A DNA stretch of 64,000 bases from NCBI GenBank assembly GCA_963930655.1, contig OZ005604.1, positions 9,806,001 to 9,870,000 of the forward strand. The letters are read 5' to 3'. The translations under genes were made by a program, and so were the position numbers. Positions 21,801-34,600 of the stretch are shown piece after piece (position 1 is the stretch's first letter; each line of letters starts with the position of its first letter). The DNA is from Myrica gale. Lineage: Eukaryota; Streptophyta; Magnoliopsida; Fagales; Myricaceae. Below the pieces are notes generated by a model that worked only from the letters and a program-made list of their open reading frames with translations, made no database searches and was not told the DNA's origin.

Positions 21801-23079
21801 AAGTTTTTGTGCAAATGAAATGATGAAAGTTTTATGTGATAATCATTATCAAGCATGACACGTCATAAAGCATTTGCATGATTTTCTTGAAAGGAAAAGA
21901 AAGATCTGTGCAAATGAAAGCAAGAAAGTTTTATGACAAGTTAAGTTAAGGGGCTATGGTCGGTACCGTACCATCAAGATGGACTCCCATACCGAAGGAC
22001 GAATGCGAGAAGGTTGGGTGAATCCTAAGAGGTAGTGCAACCACACTGAAGGACAAATGTGAGAAGGTGTGGACCTCCAAGGGTCGTGTCTAGCCATCAG
22101 GCCTGGGGCAACTACGGGCTAGCTCGACCAAATGAAATGTCCCCAAGGGTAAGGGAGACGGTTCCGATGGGAACGCACAACCCTGACTTCAGGGGTTAAA
22201 TGGAGCCCAAGTAGCCCACAAGTTATGAATGAACTATTTTCAAGGGCCATGAGTCAAATTCAAGTGCATGAGCAAGTTTTACGATCAAGGGCCATGAGCC
22301 AAAAGCAAGTGCATGTGCATATGCACACATGAAGCATACATGCACATCAAGAAGTCATGATCATGCATGAAGCACATTATGTTCCTAGTGCATGATTACA
22401 AGCGCATGATTTCAAATTATGTTTTCAAGCTATGGTACTAGTGCATGATTACAAGAATATGAATTCAAGTTCAAATTTACAAGTTTACAAGTTCAAGTTT
22501 ATAAGTTCAGGTTCATGATTTAAGTTCATGTTTATAAGATCATGTTTACAAGTTCTTTTCCTTACTGAGTCGTTTGACTCATAGTTTTCAAAATGTATCA
22601 TTCCAGGTTTGCCAGGTGACAGGAGTCCTGAGGATTTCCTGACTTAGTAAGTAGTAGATTGTAATGTTGTTGATAATAGGCCTTTGGGAATGTACTATGG
22701 GTCAAGAGTTGAAGAATGTTCATGAAGCCCTAAGAGTACTTGATATCTCACTGAGGCAGCAGGATGCTAAACAATATTGTAAGGTATATAAGGATTTAAG
22801 ATGTTATGAGTAAGTCAATATGAAGAGGATTCGATGGAATCCCTTAGATCATGTACTTCAGCTGTGCAGCCATGCGATGTCATTAAGACGCTTACCCTAT
22901 TTCGAGGAAGTCGTTTTGCGTAAGTTGAAGTTTATGGTAAATCTCTCTGGCCGTCTCTCTTAGTTGTATATGTAAAAAAAAATTCCGTTGCTTGATTAAG
23001 AGAAAACGCTGGAACATTCATTGAGTGGATGTTCGCGGCTGTCATTAACCCCCTTCGGGCTAGCGTTCGGGGCGTGACA
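18884..23079 (+). mobile_element. Complete solo LTR, family A, 4.2 kb
   Basis: It starts TGTGAGACCCCG and ends GGGGCGTGACA. The TSD agttc is present at 18879-18883 and 23080-23084. There is no internal sequence, so this is a solo LTR left by recombination between two LTRs. It interrupts the gag of the 16-25 kb element and is therefore younger than that insertion. Its length and 5-bp TSD suggest a Ty3/gypsy element with very long LTRs. Two other copies lie at the window edges, both in the opposite orientation. Confidence 0.93.
19453..19676. repeat. 224-nt uninterrupted purine tract
   Basis: Only A and G occur on the plus strand. It consists of gaagaa/gaaagagaagg repeats. The Lys/Glu/Arg ORFs over it are artefacts. 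Such tracts can form triplex DNA and often vary in length. Confidence 0.95.
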
Positions 23080-24143
23080 AGTTCGAATTGACATAAAAGA
23101 TCATTAAAAGCATTTTGAAGCTCACTATAAGAAATTTCATGCTCATCATCGGAAGAGTGTACCTCATCATCATCCTCATCAGTGTCTTCAAATCCCATGA
23201 AGCACATGTTGGCAATTTCTCCATCTTCTTCTTCTTCGAAGGTGGAGGAACTTTCATTGTTAGTCTTCCAAGATGTCTTCTTGTATTTGAGGCTTTTCTT
23301 TCCTTTCTTGCTCTTGAGGAAGTTCTTGAACTTTCTAGTCATTAAGACTATATCTTCCTCATCTTTATTTCCATCTTTACTTATGGAGGATTTTAGAGCG
23401 ATCCTCATCTTCTTTTTGCTTTCATCTTCATTTTCGAGCATTTGGATCTCATGGGTCATTAAGGATCCAATGAGCTCATCCAGAGGTAGCTTTGTGAGAT
23501 CCTTGGCTTCTTGTATGACAGTCACTTTGGCCTCCCATGTCTTTGGTAGTGACCTAAGGATTTTTCTCACCAAATCGGAGTTAGTATACGATTTACCAAG
23601 AGCATTCAAAGCATTTATTATTGTGGTAAATCGAGTATACATGTTAGAAATAGATTCCTCGGGTGACATTTTAAATAACTCATAGTTATGAACAAGCATG
23701 TTAATTTTTACTCTTTGACTTGACTTGTTCCTTCATGAGTGATTTCTAGAGCATGCCAAATTTCCTTAGCATTTGTGCAAGAAGATATTCTATTAAATTC
23801 ATTTCTCTCTAAAGCACAATAAAGAATGTTCATAGCTCTAGCATTTAAAGAGATTTTCTTTTTGTCTAGGTCACTATATTCATTTTCGTTTTTAAGGGTT
23901 TCAACCTCTCCAACTTTCTTTGTGGGAATATGTGGACCATTCAAAATGCATAACCATAAATCATAATCAATGGATTGAAAATAAATTTTCATCCTAGCTT
24001 TCCAATATGTATAATCATTTCTGTCAAAAAATGGAGGTCTAAGAGTGGAAAGTCCTTCAACTTGAGTGTTGAAGCTTGTAGTTGTCATTCTAACTCAAGA
24101 TGTTTTAAATCTTGTATAATGAGTACCTTACTCTGATACCAAT

Positions 24144-25438
24144 TGTGAGTCCTAGGATTTCAGGATTAAGGCAACCCAAGAGGGGGGTGAATTGGTTTTC
24201 TAAAATTTTCGATATTAACCCCCCAAAACCGTGTTTGAAAAGTAAATACTAATTTAGCACAAGTATAATGATATAACAAGTATGTAAGTGTTAAATGTAA
24301 ATAGTAGGGATAGAGAAAGCAAACACGTGCTTTTTTAGGTAGTTCGACAAACCCGCCTACATCCACCCCTCAAGCTCCTTCACCGAGCCTTAAGGTTTTC
24401 CAATATCATCCAATAGCTTTTACACACTAGCTTCCAGGTGCTAGTTAACCGTACAAGTGTTTTCCCGGGATCAACACTAAAACCCTCCCAAGTGGTTTTT
24501 CGAGCTCACCACTCACAACCTAACCAAGTTTGAGATATATCCTCTCTAAGCTTCTTCTTTAGAGAACAACCTCACTAAAGGAAACATCTCTATTGAATAG
24601 GTAGATGGAAGAACAAAAACTCTCTTGATATAGTAGATATGAAAATGGAAGCTCTATCTCTTTATTCACACAAAAACAAGGATATGAAAGTGTGTTTTGT
24701 GTGAATCATACGAAAAATATAGAATAGGAAGGTTTAGAATATTTCTCAAGTAGTGGAAATGATATGTGGTCGTTGGGTATTCATTTTAGACGAAATGAAG
24801 GTGTATTTATAGGCCACATATGAAAACTAGCCATTTATAGCCGTTAGGGGTCGATTTGATAATTTTACCGTTGTACCGGTCGACCGGTTCAAGTAGTCGT
24901 TGCCCAACAGTCATAAAATTTGAATGCTGTCAATTTTTTGTGCTACGCGCCTGGTCGACCGCTATAAATCATTTTCATCATCCGCTACAGACGGTCGACC
25001 GCTACAATTCATTTTCATAGACCGATTCATTTAAAATCATGTTTTTGACCACTTTTAAACACACAATTTTAAAGGCTTATTTCCCATAAGTATATGAAAG
25101 GTTTGAGAATATATTTGAGGTGTTTTGAAACCTTTAAAAATATTTTAATCTTTCAAACAAAAGGTAAAACGGTTTATGCACGTTTTGAAAGATGTGCAAG
25201 TGCGTGATTCAAATCCTTGTCAAATGTGAAATAAAGAGTTACAAGGATTATACCCTAAGGTCTTGAATCTTCACTTTAAGCTCTTTGCATCTTCTTGTTC
25301 CTTTTTCTTCAAGGTTTGGCTCTTTTCTTCAAGGTTTGGCTCTTTTCGTCAAGTTGTCTTTTCTTTGAAGATGTCCATTTTGTAAACTCATCAATTTATT
25401 GAAATCATCAAAATCTCGATTGTGCACAAAAGCCAACA
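24144..25438 (-). repeat. 5' LTR of the gag-only element
   Basis: It pairs with 16280-17579, and the TSD tttcc follows directly. A small direct duplication, ggtttggctcttttc, occurs at about 25310-25345. Confidence 0.92.
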
Positions 25439-25819
25439 TTTCCTTTAGTTTTGTTTGGTTGCCGATAAAAATATAAATGTAAGAGAAAGAATAAAGAAAT
25501 CTTTGAAAAATAATATTTAAATGGAAGAGTAAAAGTAGATGGTTAAAATAGAGAAATTGTTGAGGGTGTTTTTAAAAAGTTGATAGTTAAAATAGAGAAG
25601 TGTGTTTTTTGGTTAAAGTAGAGACAAATTTGAATACGCTACCAGGAATGCTATTACAGGGTAAAGAAAGAGTGATATATCTGTTTTTTTCAGGGGTAAA
25701 TATAGTTTATCCTCTTCAATTATGAATGCCTTGACACTTTTATACTATAAATTATTAATTTTATCACATTGCATTTGAAAACCATTGATTTTATACAGTT
25801 TGTAAACTCATTAAAATTA

Positions 25820-26983
25820 GGCTTCATTTGTTTTGTCGTATTTAACTTTCTGTAAAGTAGTTTTCATACATTCGACTATTTTGAGAGCTTTGTAAAATAC
25901 GATCAATCGAAATTTAATTCAGTCAACCGTAAAACTAAGCTCGACTTTCCTGAAACTTTACTTTCTGAAACTAGTGAATCTTCTTTTCCGATTTGATTCC
26001 TCCAGCATTAAGATGGCCAAAAATCCATCGACCCGACCTCCCGACCCTAAACTGATCTAGTTTAACCCGAACTGGTCGGTTTACGCTATGGTTGGGACTA
26101 GAGTAGGATTTTGATACATAAAGTCGGGAAAAATCAGGTTTGCATTTGAGTTTCTAACCCGAAACCAAAGCATTAAAATGAACCTTATCCGACGGTTTTA
26201 GCTTCTTCGTCTTTTGAGGTTGGATCGTGTTTTGAAACATGAATTCGAGAAAAAATCAAGTTTGTATTCGGGTCTTTAACCCGAACCAAAGCATCAAAGG
26301 AACTCGACCTTGACGGTTTTGGCTTTTTTCGAGGTCGGGGTCGAATTTTAAAACATGAACTCGAAAAAAATCAGGTTTGTGTTTGAATATTTAACCCAAA
26401 ACCAAAGCATTTAAAGGAACCAAATCTTGACGGTTTAACTTTTTTTGAGGGGTGGGTCGGGTTTTAAAACATGAACCCGAGAAAAATTAAGTTCATATTC
26501 GGGTTTCTAACTTGAAATCAAAGCATTCAAAGGAACTCGGTTTTAACAGTTTTAGCTTTTTTCGGGGTAGATGTCTGTTTTTGAAACATGAACCCGAGAG
26601 AAATTAACTTCATGTTCAGACTTCTAACCCAAAATCAAAGCATTCAAAGGAAGCCAATCCAAATGGTTTTAGCTTTTTCTGAGGTCAAGGTCAGGTTTTA
26701 AAATATGAACCCAAAAAAAATCAGATATGTATTCAAATTTCTTACCCGAAACCACAATTTTTATAAGGAACCCGACCCACTATTGTTTTAGCTTTTTTTG
26801 GGTCAAGGTTGGTTTTAAAACATAAACTCAAGAAAAACTTTACTGAAAAATATTGAAAAATACTTTCAAAAAATATATTTGACGTAACAACCAAACACCA
26901 AAAAATTAGATTAATTTACTTAAACATAATGCAATTGTAACTACTTTACATAAAAGTACTTTACGTTGAAACAAACAGAGCCT
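25820..26983. mobile_element. PIF/Harbinger-like non-autonomous element
   Basis: The left end ggcttcatttgtttt and the reverse complement of the right end, ggctctgtttgtttc, are matching TIRs. Similarity continues for about 50 bp around tgtaaagtag. The flanks carry a 3-bp tta duplication (25817-25819, 26984-26986), as PIF/Harbinger elements produce. Most of the 1164 bp is the minisatellite at 26115-26845. No transposase is encoded. Confidence 0.72.
26115..26845. repeat. ~117-bp minisatellite, about six units
   Basis: Units start with aacatgaac(c/t)cgagaaaaat at about 26117, 26237, 26351, 26467, 26584, 26700 and 26817 (last partial). Each contains tctaacccgaaaccaaagcat and a gacggttttagctttttt block. 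Units differ by many substitutions, so the array is old. Confidence 0.88.
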
Positions 26984-26986
26984 TAA

Positions 26987-28182
26987 TAGAAATTAATTTT
27001 ATTGATGCATGAAATGACAACTTTATTTTCTCCTAATTTTCTTTATAAGAGTGATATTTTTATGAAGAAAAATTATTTTCGTTCAAATTGAGGAAAATTT
27101 TGAATTGAGGGAGTATGTTAAAGACTTGAGATCAATAATTAATAGATACACTGTGACAAAAATAATAATTTGAGTTATAAAGTATCATGACACCATTGAT
27201 TAGAGGTTATCAAAAGTGTATTTCTCCTTTATTTTAAGAAAGGAATTTGAGTAATGAGATTATTCAAACGAACAAGAAGACCCTTCTTAGTGGCTTAGTC
27301 AAAATAAATGTGTTGAACTTCTTAGTGGCTTAGTCAAAGAAATATCTTCTTCATCAGGCCTATCAACTCCACATTTCTACAGGCAAAGCAATGAGATTCA
27401 AACCACCAAAGAGATCCTCCACGCTGCATTGACCAAAGCAAAATACTACCTCCACAAAAAAAGTATAACATTTAAGTTAGAGATTTACTTGGAAACTTTA
27501 AGAATCGAAAATTCGATTTGTTCATTCCATAGAAGTTGGTGCTTCCTTCCACCTCTAAGAAAAAAGGTTCACAAATCTCAACAAAATTGCATCATTCGAT
27601 CATTATACGAGCGTTGAACCTCCCTTGCCAAGGGCCAGTCTCTGTAAATAAACATTTTCCTTTAGTAATACAAAAATAAAAAAGCTCACAAGAATCCAAC
27701 AAAGACGTCATGGTCAACAGTACGAACTGCCACTCTTCACCATACAGTGAGTGCCAAGTGCCAACATGCCTCATCACTAACCATGTCACGAGGATACCGT
27801 TCGCGTCCCTAATCTCACACCAAACTCCAACCAAATTATGTGGGGACTAGCGGATAAGATGCCCCCACACAGCTCACCTTTCTGCTCCCTTTCGCAATAA
27901 AACATTTTACTACCTCAAATAAATATAAATAAATACAATTTATAATCGCATTCTATCTTATAACTATTAATTTTACTCTACACATTAAAAATTACATTCA
28001 CTAACTACTAATTTTATATACGTTAGACATTAAAGGACAGAAATTATAAAGATACATTATACATTCATCAACTATTGATGTACAAAATTACGATTTTACC
28101 CCTGCAAAAAATTATAGAGATGCATTTGTCATTTTATGTACCAGAAAATTATTTTCTATTTAAATTAACAGAAAATTTTTAA
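26987..28182. other. AT-rich intergenic stretch
   Basis: Nothing is supported beyond a short direct repeat (cttcttagtggcttagtcaaa near 27278 and 27319). A short clone-like segment at 27350-27840 has no recognised coding frame. Confidence 0.5.
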
Positions 28183-28415
28183 GGTATAAATACAATCTCG
28201 GTCCCTGTAGTTTGCGCAAAAATCAAATAAGTTCTTAAACTTTAAAACACATAAAATTAGTTCCTGAGATTTAAAATCATTCACATTTTAATGGTCCTAA
28301 AAGAACTAAATTCTTAATAAAATTCAAATTTTAGGGGCTGGTTTGATGAGTTTTAAAATTGAAGGACTTATTTGATTTTCAGTCAAAGCACAATGACTAA
28401 TTTTGTATTTATCCC
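28183..28415. mobile_element. Foldback MITE of MULE type, copy 1
   Basis: It begins ggtataaatacaatctcggtccctg and its other strand begins gggataaatacaaaattagtc, so most of its 233 bp forms an imperfect hairpin. Flanks aatttttaa (28174-28182) and aaattttaa (28416-28424) are 9 bp and differ at one base. A 9-bp TSD and long TIRs point to Mutator-like MITEs. A related copy is at 42524-42745. Confidence 0.8.
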
Positions 28416-28677
28416 AAATTTTAATGTACAAAATATCCAATAGTTAATAAGTAGAATGTAACAAAAATAATAGATGAGATGTATTAAAAAAAAACGAACC
28501 TTCTATGATAGATCAGTTTCAAACAGAGCAGAAGCGGAACTCTTATTTGGGTTGTTAACCACCATGCATATTAGATTTGCATTTAGAACAAAACAATTTG
28601 AGTAGTTCCTCAAATATTCTCCTGAGAGTATCAGAACTCGAGCAAATAGATTTAAAATAAGTTGACTATTAATACTC

Positions 28678-31600
28678 TCAAACATGCTCGTGCATAGCCA
28701 CACCTTCTTCCACCTTCTTTCGCATCTTGTATTGCAAAGTAGCAGGAGCGCAATCCAATGGTGTTTCCCCTGAAGAATAATAATTCATAACTACATCAGC
28801 TGCTTCCAACTATTTATAAGTTCCACAATTCTTGGCTTACATTATAATACCTTTAATAAGAGAACATCACTTGAAAACCTGACACAACATTTTCTGAACA
28901 CACATCTTATTTACATTGCTAAATAAATGGTCAAAATATATGGAGAATAGATATTTTCCCCAGTAGTAAAAATAGTCTAACCAACCCCAATAATGAAAGA
29001 AGGAAAAAAGGAGTAAGCAAAGGAGAATATTTAATTACGGCCCAATATGTAGCACCGTTATTACTTGTTATGCACAAACAAAATATGCAGAGCCTTCTCA
29101 AATGGGTGCAGGGGGAACAAGCTACCAGCACCATTGCAAAGTGGGCGTGTAGAAAATATGTATCTTTTCATGAGGGCAACCAAGCCCCATCTTTTTCTCT
29201 CTTCTTTTGCGTTTTTTTGCAAGCATTAAAAGGAGATTTTGATTAAAATAACCCACTTCACCGCAATTTAATTCCCAACTTGTTTTAACTAGAAAGCCTA
29301 ATGGTGCAGACCAAAAAAACTAGAATTAGAAAGAACAAGAAGCCAAAAAAAGCTAATAGAACTTTTAGAGACCTTAGAAATTGTGTCCGGAAATATTATA
29401 TCTAGTTAATTGTTAAATTCAGGATGTACAGAAACTGTTTCGCCTGAACAAACCCCAGTCATGCCTTGGATTAGGAATCACCTCCACTAGTGAACAAGTA
29501 ATCACACTTACATTTGAAGTGGACCAAGGGTTAATTACCTTGTGCATTCTTGTGGTTCATGCTTGCTCCACATTCCATGAGGATGAAAACTATATCAGTT
29601 TGATTAAAAAGAGCCGCCTACACCCAATTTCTTCTGATGTCAGTATCAAACATTTTAAGCAATGAAACCAAAATTAGACAAACACAGGCACCCACCCTTC
29701 TTCACTCACAACTGATTTGATATGCCTGCAAGTCTTAGAGTGTGCGGGTGTGTGTGAGAGAGAGAGAGAGAGAGGGAGAGGGAGAGGTACCAAATGTAGC
29801 AAAGACAATCCTTGTTTGTCCCGGTAATTTGCATCCACACCCTGCAAATGTGAGAAGCATAAATCCACTTTCCAATTTCAATGTCGTGGTAAAAGGTTGA
29901 ATACCTCACTCAGAAGTTTCTTCACTGCAGAAGTGTCACCATTCTTTATAGCTTCTCTTAAACCCTAAGAACAGCACAGGCTTAATTAACTAAATAATCC
30001 ATAGCATCTACAATCCTTCTGCGCATTTGAACTTTAAATAGATAATCACGAATATATACCTCCCCATTGGATTCATAATCCATCTGAGGTTTATTCAGAA
30101 CATCGTTGGAAACAGAACTGCAAGAGAACCATCACTTAATCAAGGTATACAGTGTAAGAGAAAATGGCAACGTACTCAAAAAGTCATGATAGGGAAAGAC
30201 ATGATTGTTTACTCGAACATATAGCACATAGGATTACTTAATTTGTAGGTTTCAGCTACCGATGCCAGAAATATACAGTAGCAGCTAGAAACAAAGTTGA
30301 AACTCTAAACTCCAGCTGATATGTTGTACTCCTAACAGAAAATTCACGCAATAAACTATAGTTTAAAAGCATCAGATGAGCCAGGAAGAACAGAGTCGAA
30401 TATAGAGCTTAAAGGCAACGTACCTCGACTTGTTAGAAGTGGCACCTCTATTTCTTAGAATCGTGTCTGCATTCTTTGGTTTTGGATTCATCAGAGTAAC
30501 AGTAGATGCAGGTCTTATCTTCTGCACAAAAAGGAACAAATCTGTCAGGTGCATGGACAACATAGGAGATGCATCTAAAGATCAAATGTTTTATACCTGC
30601 TGATGGAGTGCATTAGTAGAAGGGGCTGGAGCTTAGCAAATGCATAAAGGCATTCTACACTTACACTCTGAAATGACCGACACAGATCCATGCTCTGCAG
30701 GCGGTCCAGCCGTCAAATCCTCATACCCCCATCTATGCCCAATTTAGAAACTGTCTGTCGCACGATCAACACCATCTGAAGAAGCTTGTGGGTTGTCTTT
30801 CCCAGATCTGTGCCAAAACTCCAAAATTAAGCATACAGAGTGAATCTATAAAGAAAGCATAGAAGCTTCTTTACAAGCTGTTATGCTGAGGCCTATCAAA
30901 GGATTAGCCACTTCACAGCCTATTATTAAAAGCAAGCTTCGACTTTCAAAAGTTCTGAACAAAGAAATAGTAGGTAATCTAGCCAAGAGATTTTTCAGGA
31001 CGCTAAGAAAGATGTTCAGAAGTACGAAAGACCGGAATTAAAACTGTAGTGTTTGCAGTACGATGGAAATTTAACCATCAAAAGAGGATTTCTGGACACA
31101 GATGAGTTCCACCAACTCTGTTCAATTGGTCAGTAAAGATGACAATAGTATGCATCTGAATCATGAGAAGCGATGTGATAATCAGGGACAGTATAATCAA
31201 TGTTCAACAAGATAAACACAAACCTCAATGAAGTTTGTTTTTTGAATAAATTTGCAGGGACTGACCACACTAATTGTCAGACAAGGCAAGAAAGGTGAGG
31301 GGATTCCCAGTCATTATGATCTAGTGAAGTGGAAAAACTGAGAAAATGATAAAAAGCAATAAAACACTAGGAAATGAATGCTATGCTCCTCAGATGGCTC
31401 ACATACAAACAGTAACAACGTTGATGCAGAGGAAGGGCATTTTTTCTGACAGAATGTTAATAAGTAACCTCGTCTATTGTTTGCCAGCAGAGGAAGAAAA
31501 TGACTCCACCTTCAACATTCATTTTCCAAATCCTGTCCTTGATTGCTACCTCCCCTAGTACCTCCACACACTGAATTGTGCCAAAATCCTTAAGATCCAA

Positions 31601-34600
31601 AATCATGCAAATCTCTACCAAGCCAAAATTATTTCAAACTTTTTAAGTCCAATTTCATGCAAATAATGATTGCATAAATAAGATAAAAAATCTGCCAAAA
31701 AAAAAAGGAGGTGTCCTTCCATATCCCCTGTTGCCCCAGAGACCCTGAAGCAGTGAGGCACCTGTGGATCAGCAACCCAGCGAATGGAGATAAGAGATCC
31801 ACCGCGTGAGGATGTAGATGGAGGCCACAGCACACCCGGGTGCTGTGCTTCACACCTGTTTCCTTTTCTTTCTTTTTTGGTTGTTGCTTGTTTAACATTA
31901 GTTCGTTCTATTTATATCTTTTAATCCATCTAAATTTGATAAATTTTCCAATTTATTTCAATTTCCTTTTTCTTTATGCCTCTAAAGCAAATTCTCATTG
32001 TTCAGTTTTTTAAAAAAGCTTTTCGCAATCTCTAAACCAAATCTATCGGTATTCAAAGAAGCCAAAAAAAAAAACAATCTTTTTCCTTGAAAACTGCAAA
32101 AAAAAAAAATTGTCATCTCATCTATCATGACAAGGCTTAGCTCAACGATAATCCAACTATCTTTGGAGAGCAGCATACTCTAATACCTTTCCACAAAGTG
32201 ACACAATCATTGTGGTCAATCACCAACTCAAGAACTTTCCTACTAAAAAATTCATAGATATTGTTGAAATAAACCATAACTACCAAATTGATCGTTATAT
32301 AATTCAAGGGAACTTAACGCTCTTAACGATGCAGCTGTAAGCTATTTCCTCACTCAAGAAGTAAAAAGATGAGAAAGTACACAGAGCCAAGAAATAAAAA
32401 ATAGAATAAAATCTCCAAGGACTGACATCAAAATGAATCTGCTAACATATCTCCATGATCTTAGACACATGGACTTTATTTCTAATCAAATTTGATCACA
32501 CAAAAAAAAAAAATCAATCTGGTAACTATTCAGAAGAGAGTGATTTACCGAGTGGAGTCGTTATAACAGTCAGTGCAAACTCTAACCAAAGAGTGAATGC
32601 CAAATTGTGGTAAAGCCTGAATGTGTGCACAGAAAGGTCATCTGCTTTTTGTCAAGAAATTTTAGTGAATCAATAGAACTAACAGGAAAAGGGGGGAAAA
32701 TGATACCATTTGATTTGACGAGTGTTCATTGCACAAAGTCCTCCCACAACGTCGGCAGTGATGCTGCCAAATGAGAGAGACATGAAGTCAGACCAAATTC
32801 TTGGAAAAAAATAACATGTGCAATTGTCAAAAACAAAAAAGAGTTCATGGTTAAAAAGAAAACAGAAAAATACAAGGTTCATGGACAAATGGCCAAATCA
32901 AGATTGCTTTTGACGCTATTTAGTGTCACTATAAGTTTCAGTTCCGCCCAGTAAGGATCCAACTTAGAATGCGATCCTTACACCACTTTTTTCATATTCC
33001 TTCTCTTTTCTCACTGCGATCGACCTTTCTTCCAATTAAAACAAGAGAGAAACTTTGACTATTTGCCTAAGCCCAAGGACTCCCAATCCCATCAATCCTC
33101 GAATAAGTTTTTCAATTGCAGTTTCTTCGTAATAGAGATATATGTATGCTATACAACATACAAACTAGGTTCTCTCCTTCAGTATAATGTGGTTTTCCGA
33201 AACGTGTTAAGCCTTTTGGTTACTCAAAAACCTTCTAAGAGCTTAGGAATCAGCTCATTTTTCATGGGACAGGAAGAGGTTCAACATGATCAAAGAGCTG
33301 TAAAATTAAACCCATCTTATCAATGCTCGATAACCTAGGGAATTCTTTTCCTTCTACTTTGTGGGACTAGAAGGGCTTTTTTTTATATAAGGAAATTTTA
33401 TTGAAAGAAAAAGGAATAGAAGGAACAGTACAAAGGACTGTACTGAGACCTCTAGACCAAACAAGCTAGAAAACTAATGAAATCTAAAAACTCCGTAAAG
33501 AGGGGACCCAACATAGCATTCACCCACAAGAACAAGGACTGCAAAAAATTGCCCCTCAAACCCTCCGTGGACACAACCTCACCCTCAAAACATCTCCCAT
33601 TTCTCTCTCTCCATAAATTCCACCAAATACAAGTAGGGATCACTCTCCAAATAGCTAAGGCCCGAAGGTCTTTAAAATCTCTTTTCCAGCACAACAAAAC
33701 TTCAGCTACTTCCTAGGCATCACCCAATCATAGTCCATAATAGAGAACACTAAGGACCACAACTCCCTAGCAACCAAACAGTGCAGCAAAATGTGTTCAA
33801 CAGACTCCCCATCACATTTGCAAAGATAGCACCAATCTAGCACATTCACTCCCCTCCTCCTCAAGTTGTCAATGGTAAGGATTCTTCCATGGGTGGCTTC
33901 CCAAACAAAGAAGGACGCCCTAGGCGGGGCTAAAGACCTCCAAATCTATCTCCAAGGGAAGCTCTCATCGAAATCCCCAACAAGACATGAATACCAAGAT
34001 TTCACCGAGAAAGCACTATTATTATATCTCACCCATCTCATCTTGTCTTCAGCATGACTCGCATATGAAATGGATTTGCACATAATCTTTGCAGAGAAGG
34101 GTTACCCCTTGTGTAAAATTGCTCTACCTCAAATAACAACATTCCAATAGTTTTATGTAATTCCATAAGATCTGACCCAAAGTTTGTAGTAGTTATACAC
34201 TTAAGACGAGGTGAAATCGGTCAGAGTAAAAGTGGAGAACTCAATTGTAATGACCTAAGGAAACTCTAGCCTCATCTGCGCTTTAACTTCAAAAAGACCA
34301 ATCAAGATTGCTTTCGGAACTTCTTGAAGTCATTATAAGGCCCAATTCTACCAAGTAAGGTTCCAAAGTGGGACTTTGCTTTCTTATAGACCTCAAGTCT
34401 CATTTCTATTTCTTTTCCACTCCATGTTAGGGTATCACATTAATGATGAAAGAATTTGCTTGAACTGGAAAACTTGTAGCTCCTCCTCTGTCTTCAATAG
34501 TGAGCTTGTCTCTGTTAACCACCTTCACTTGAATCTTCTCATTTCTATCCACCACTAGTTGGTTTTTAATCACAATAGATGAACCTAAGAAGTTGTGGAG

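Larger units (their letters stand above)
18453..24088 (-). pseudogene. Copia-type gag gene, frameshifted and split by a solo LTR
   Basis: Part one, 24088-23708, encodes a gag N-terminus with the motifs FFDRNDYTYWKARMKIYFQS and AKEIWHALEITHEGT. It ends in TAA at a frame break. Part two resumes near 23699 (MLVHNYELFKM, LRSLPKTWEAKVTVIQEAKD) and runs into the solo LTR at 23079. Part three lies beyond that LTR, 18878-18453, and is Lys/Asn-rich coiled coil, then CHFCNKNEHLIFYC, a CX2CX4HX4C zinc knuckle. Gag of this kind packages the RNA and would need pol from another element. The frame break, a stop near 18820 and the LTR insertion make it non-functional now. The codons past 23079 in the longer ORF are LTR sequence. 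Confidence 0.88.
16280..25438 (-). mobile_element. Gag-only LTR element (TR-GAG-like, copia type) with nested solo LTR
   Basis: LTRs lie at 16280-17579 (3') and 24144-25438 (5'), about 1.3 kb each. In element sense they start TGTTGGCTTTTGTGC and end GGACTCACA. The TSD tttcc is present at 16275-16279 and 25439-25443. A primer site (ATTGGTATCAGAG, near 24131-24142) and a polypurine tract (AAAAAGGGGGAGA near 17581-17595) sit in the right places. After removing the nested 4.2-kb LTR the internal part is only about 2.4 kb. It encodes gag alone; no protease, integrase, RT or RNase H motif is present. The LTRs differ by small indels and substitutions (for example around 17020-17150), so this insertion is older than the copia at 8.9-14.2 kb. 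Confidence 0.93.
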
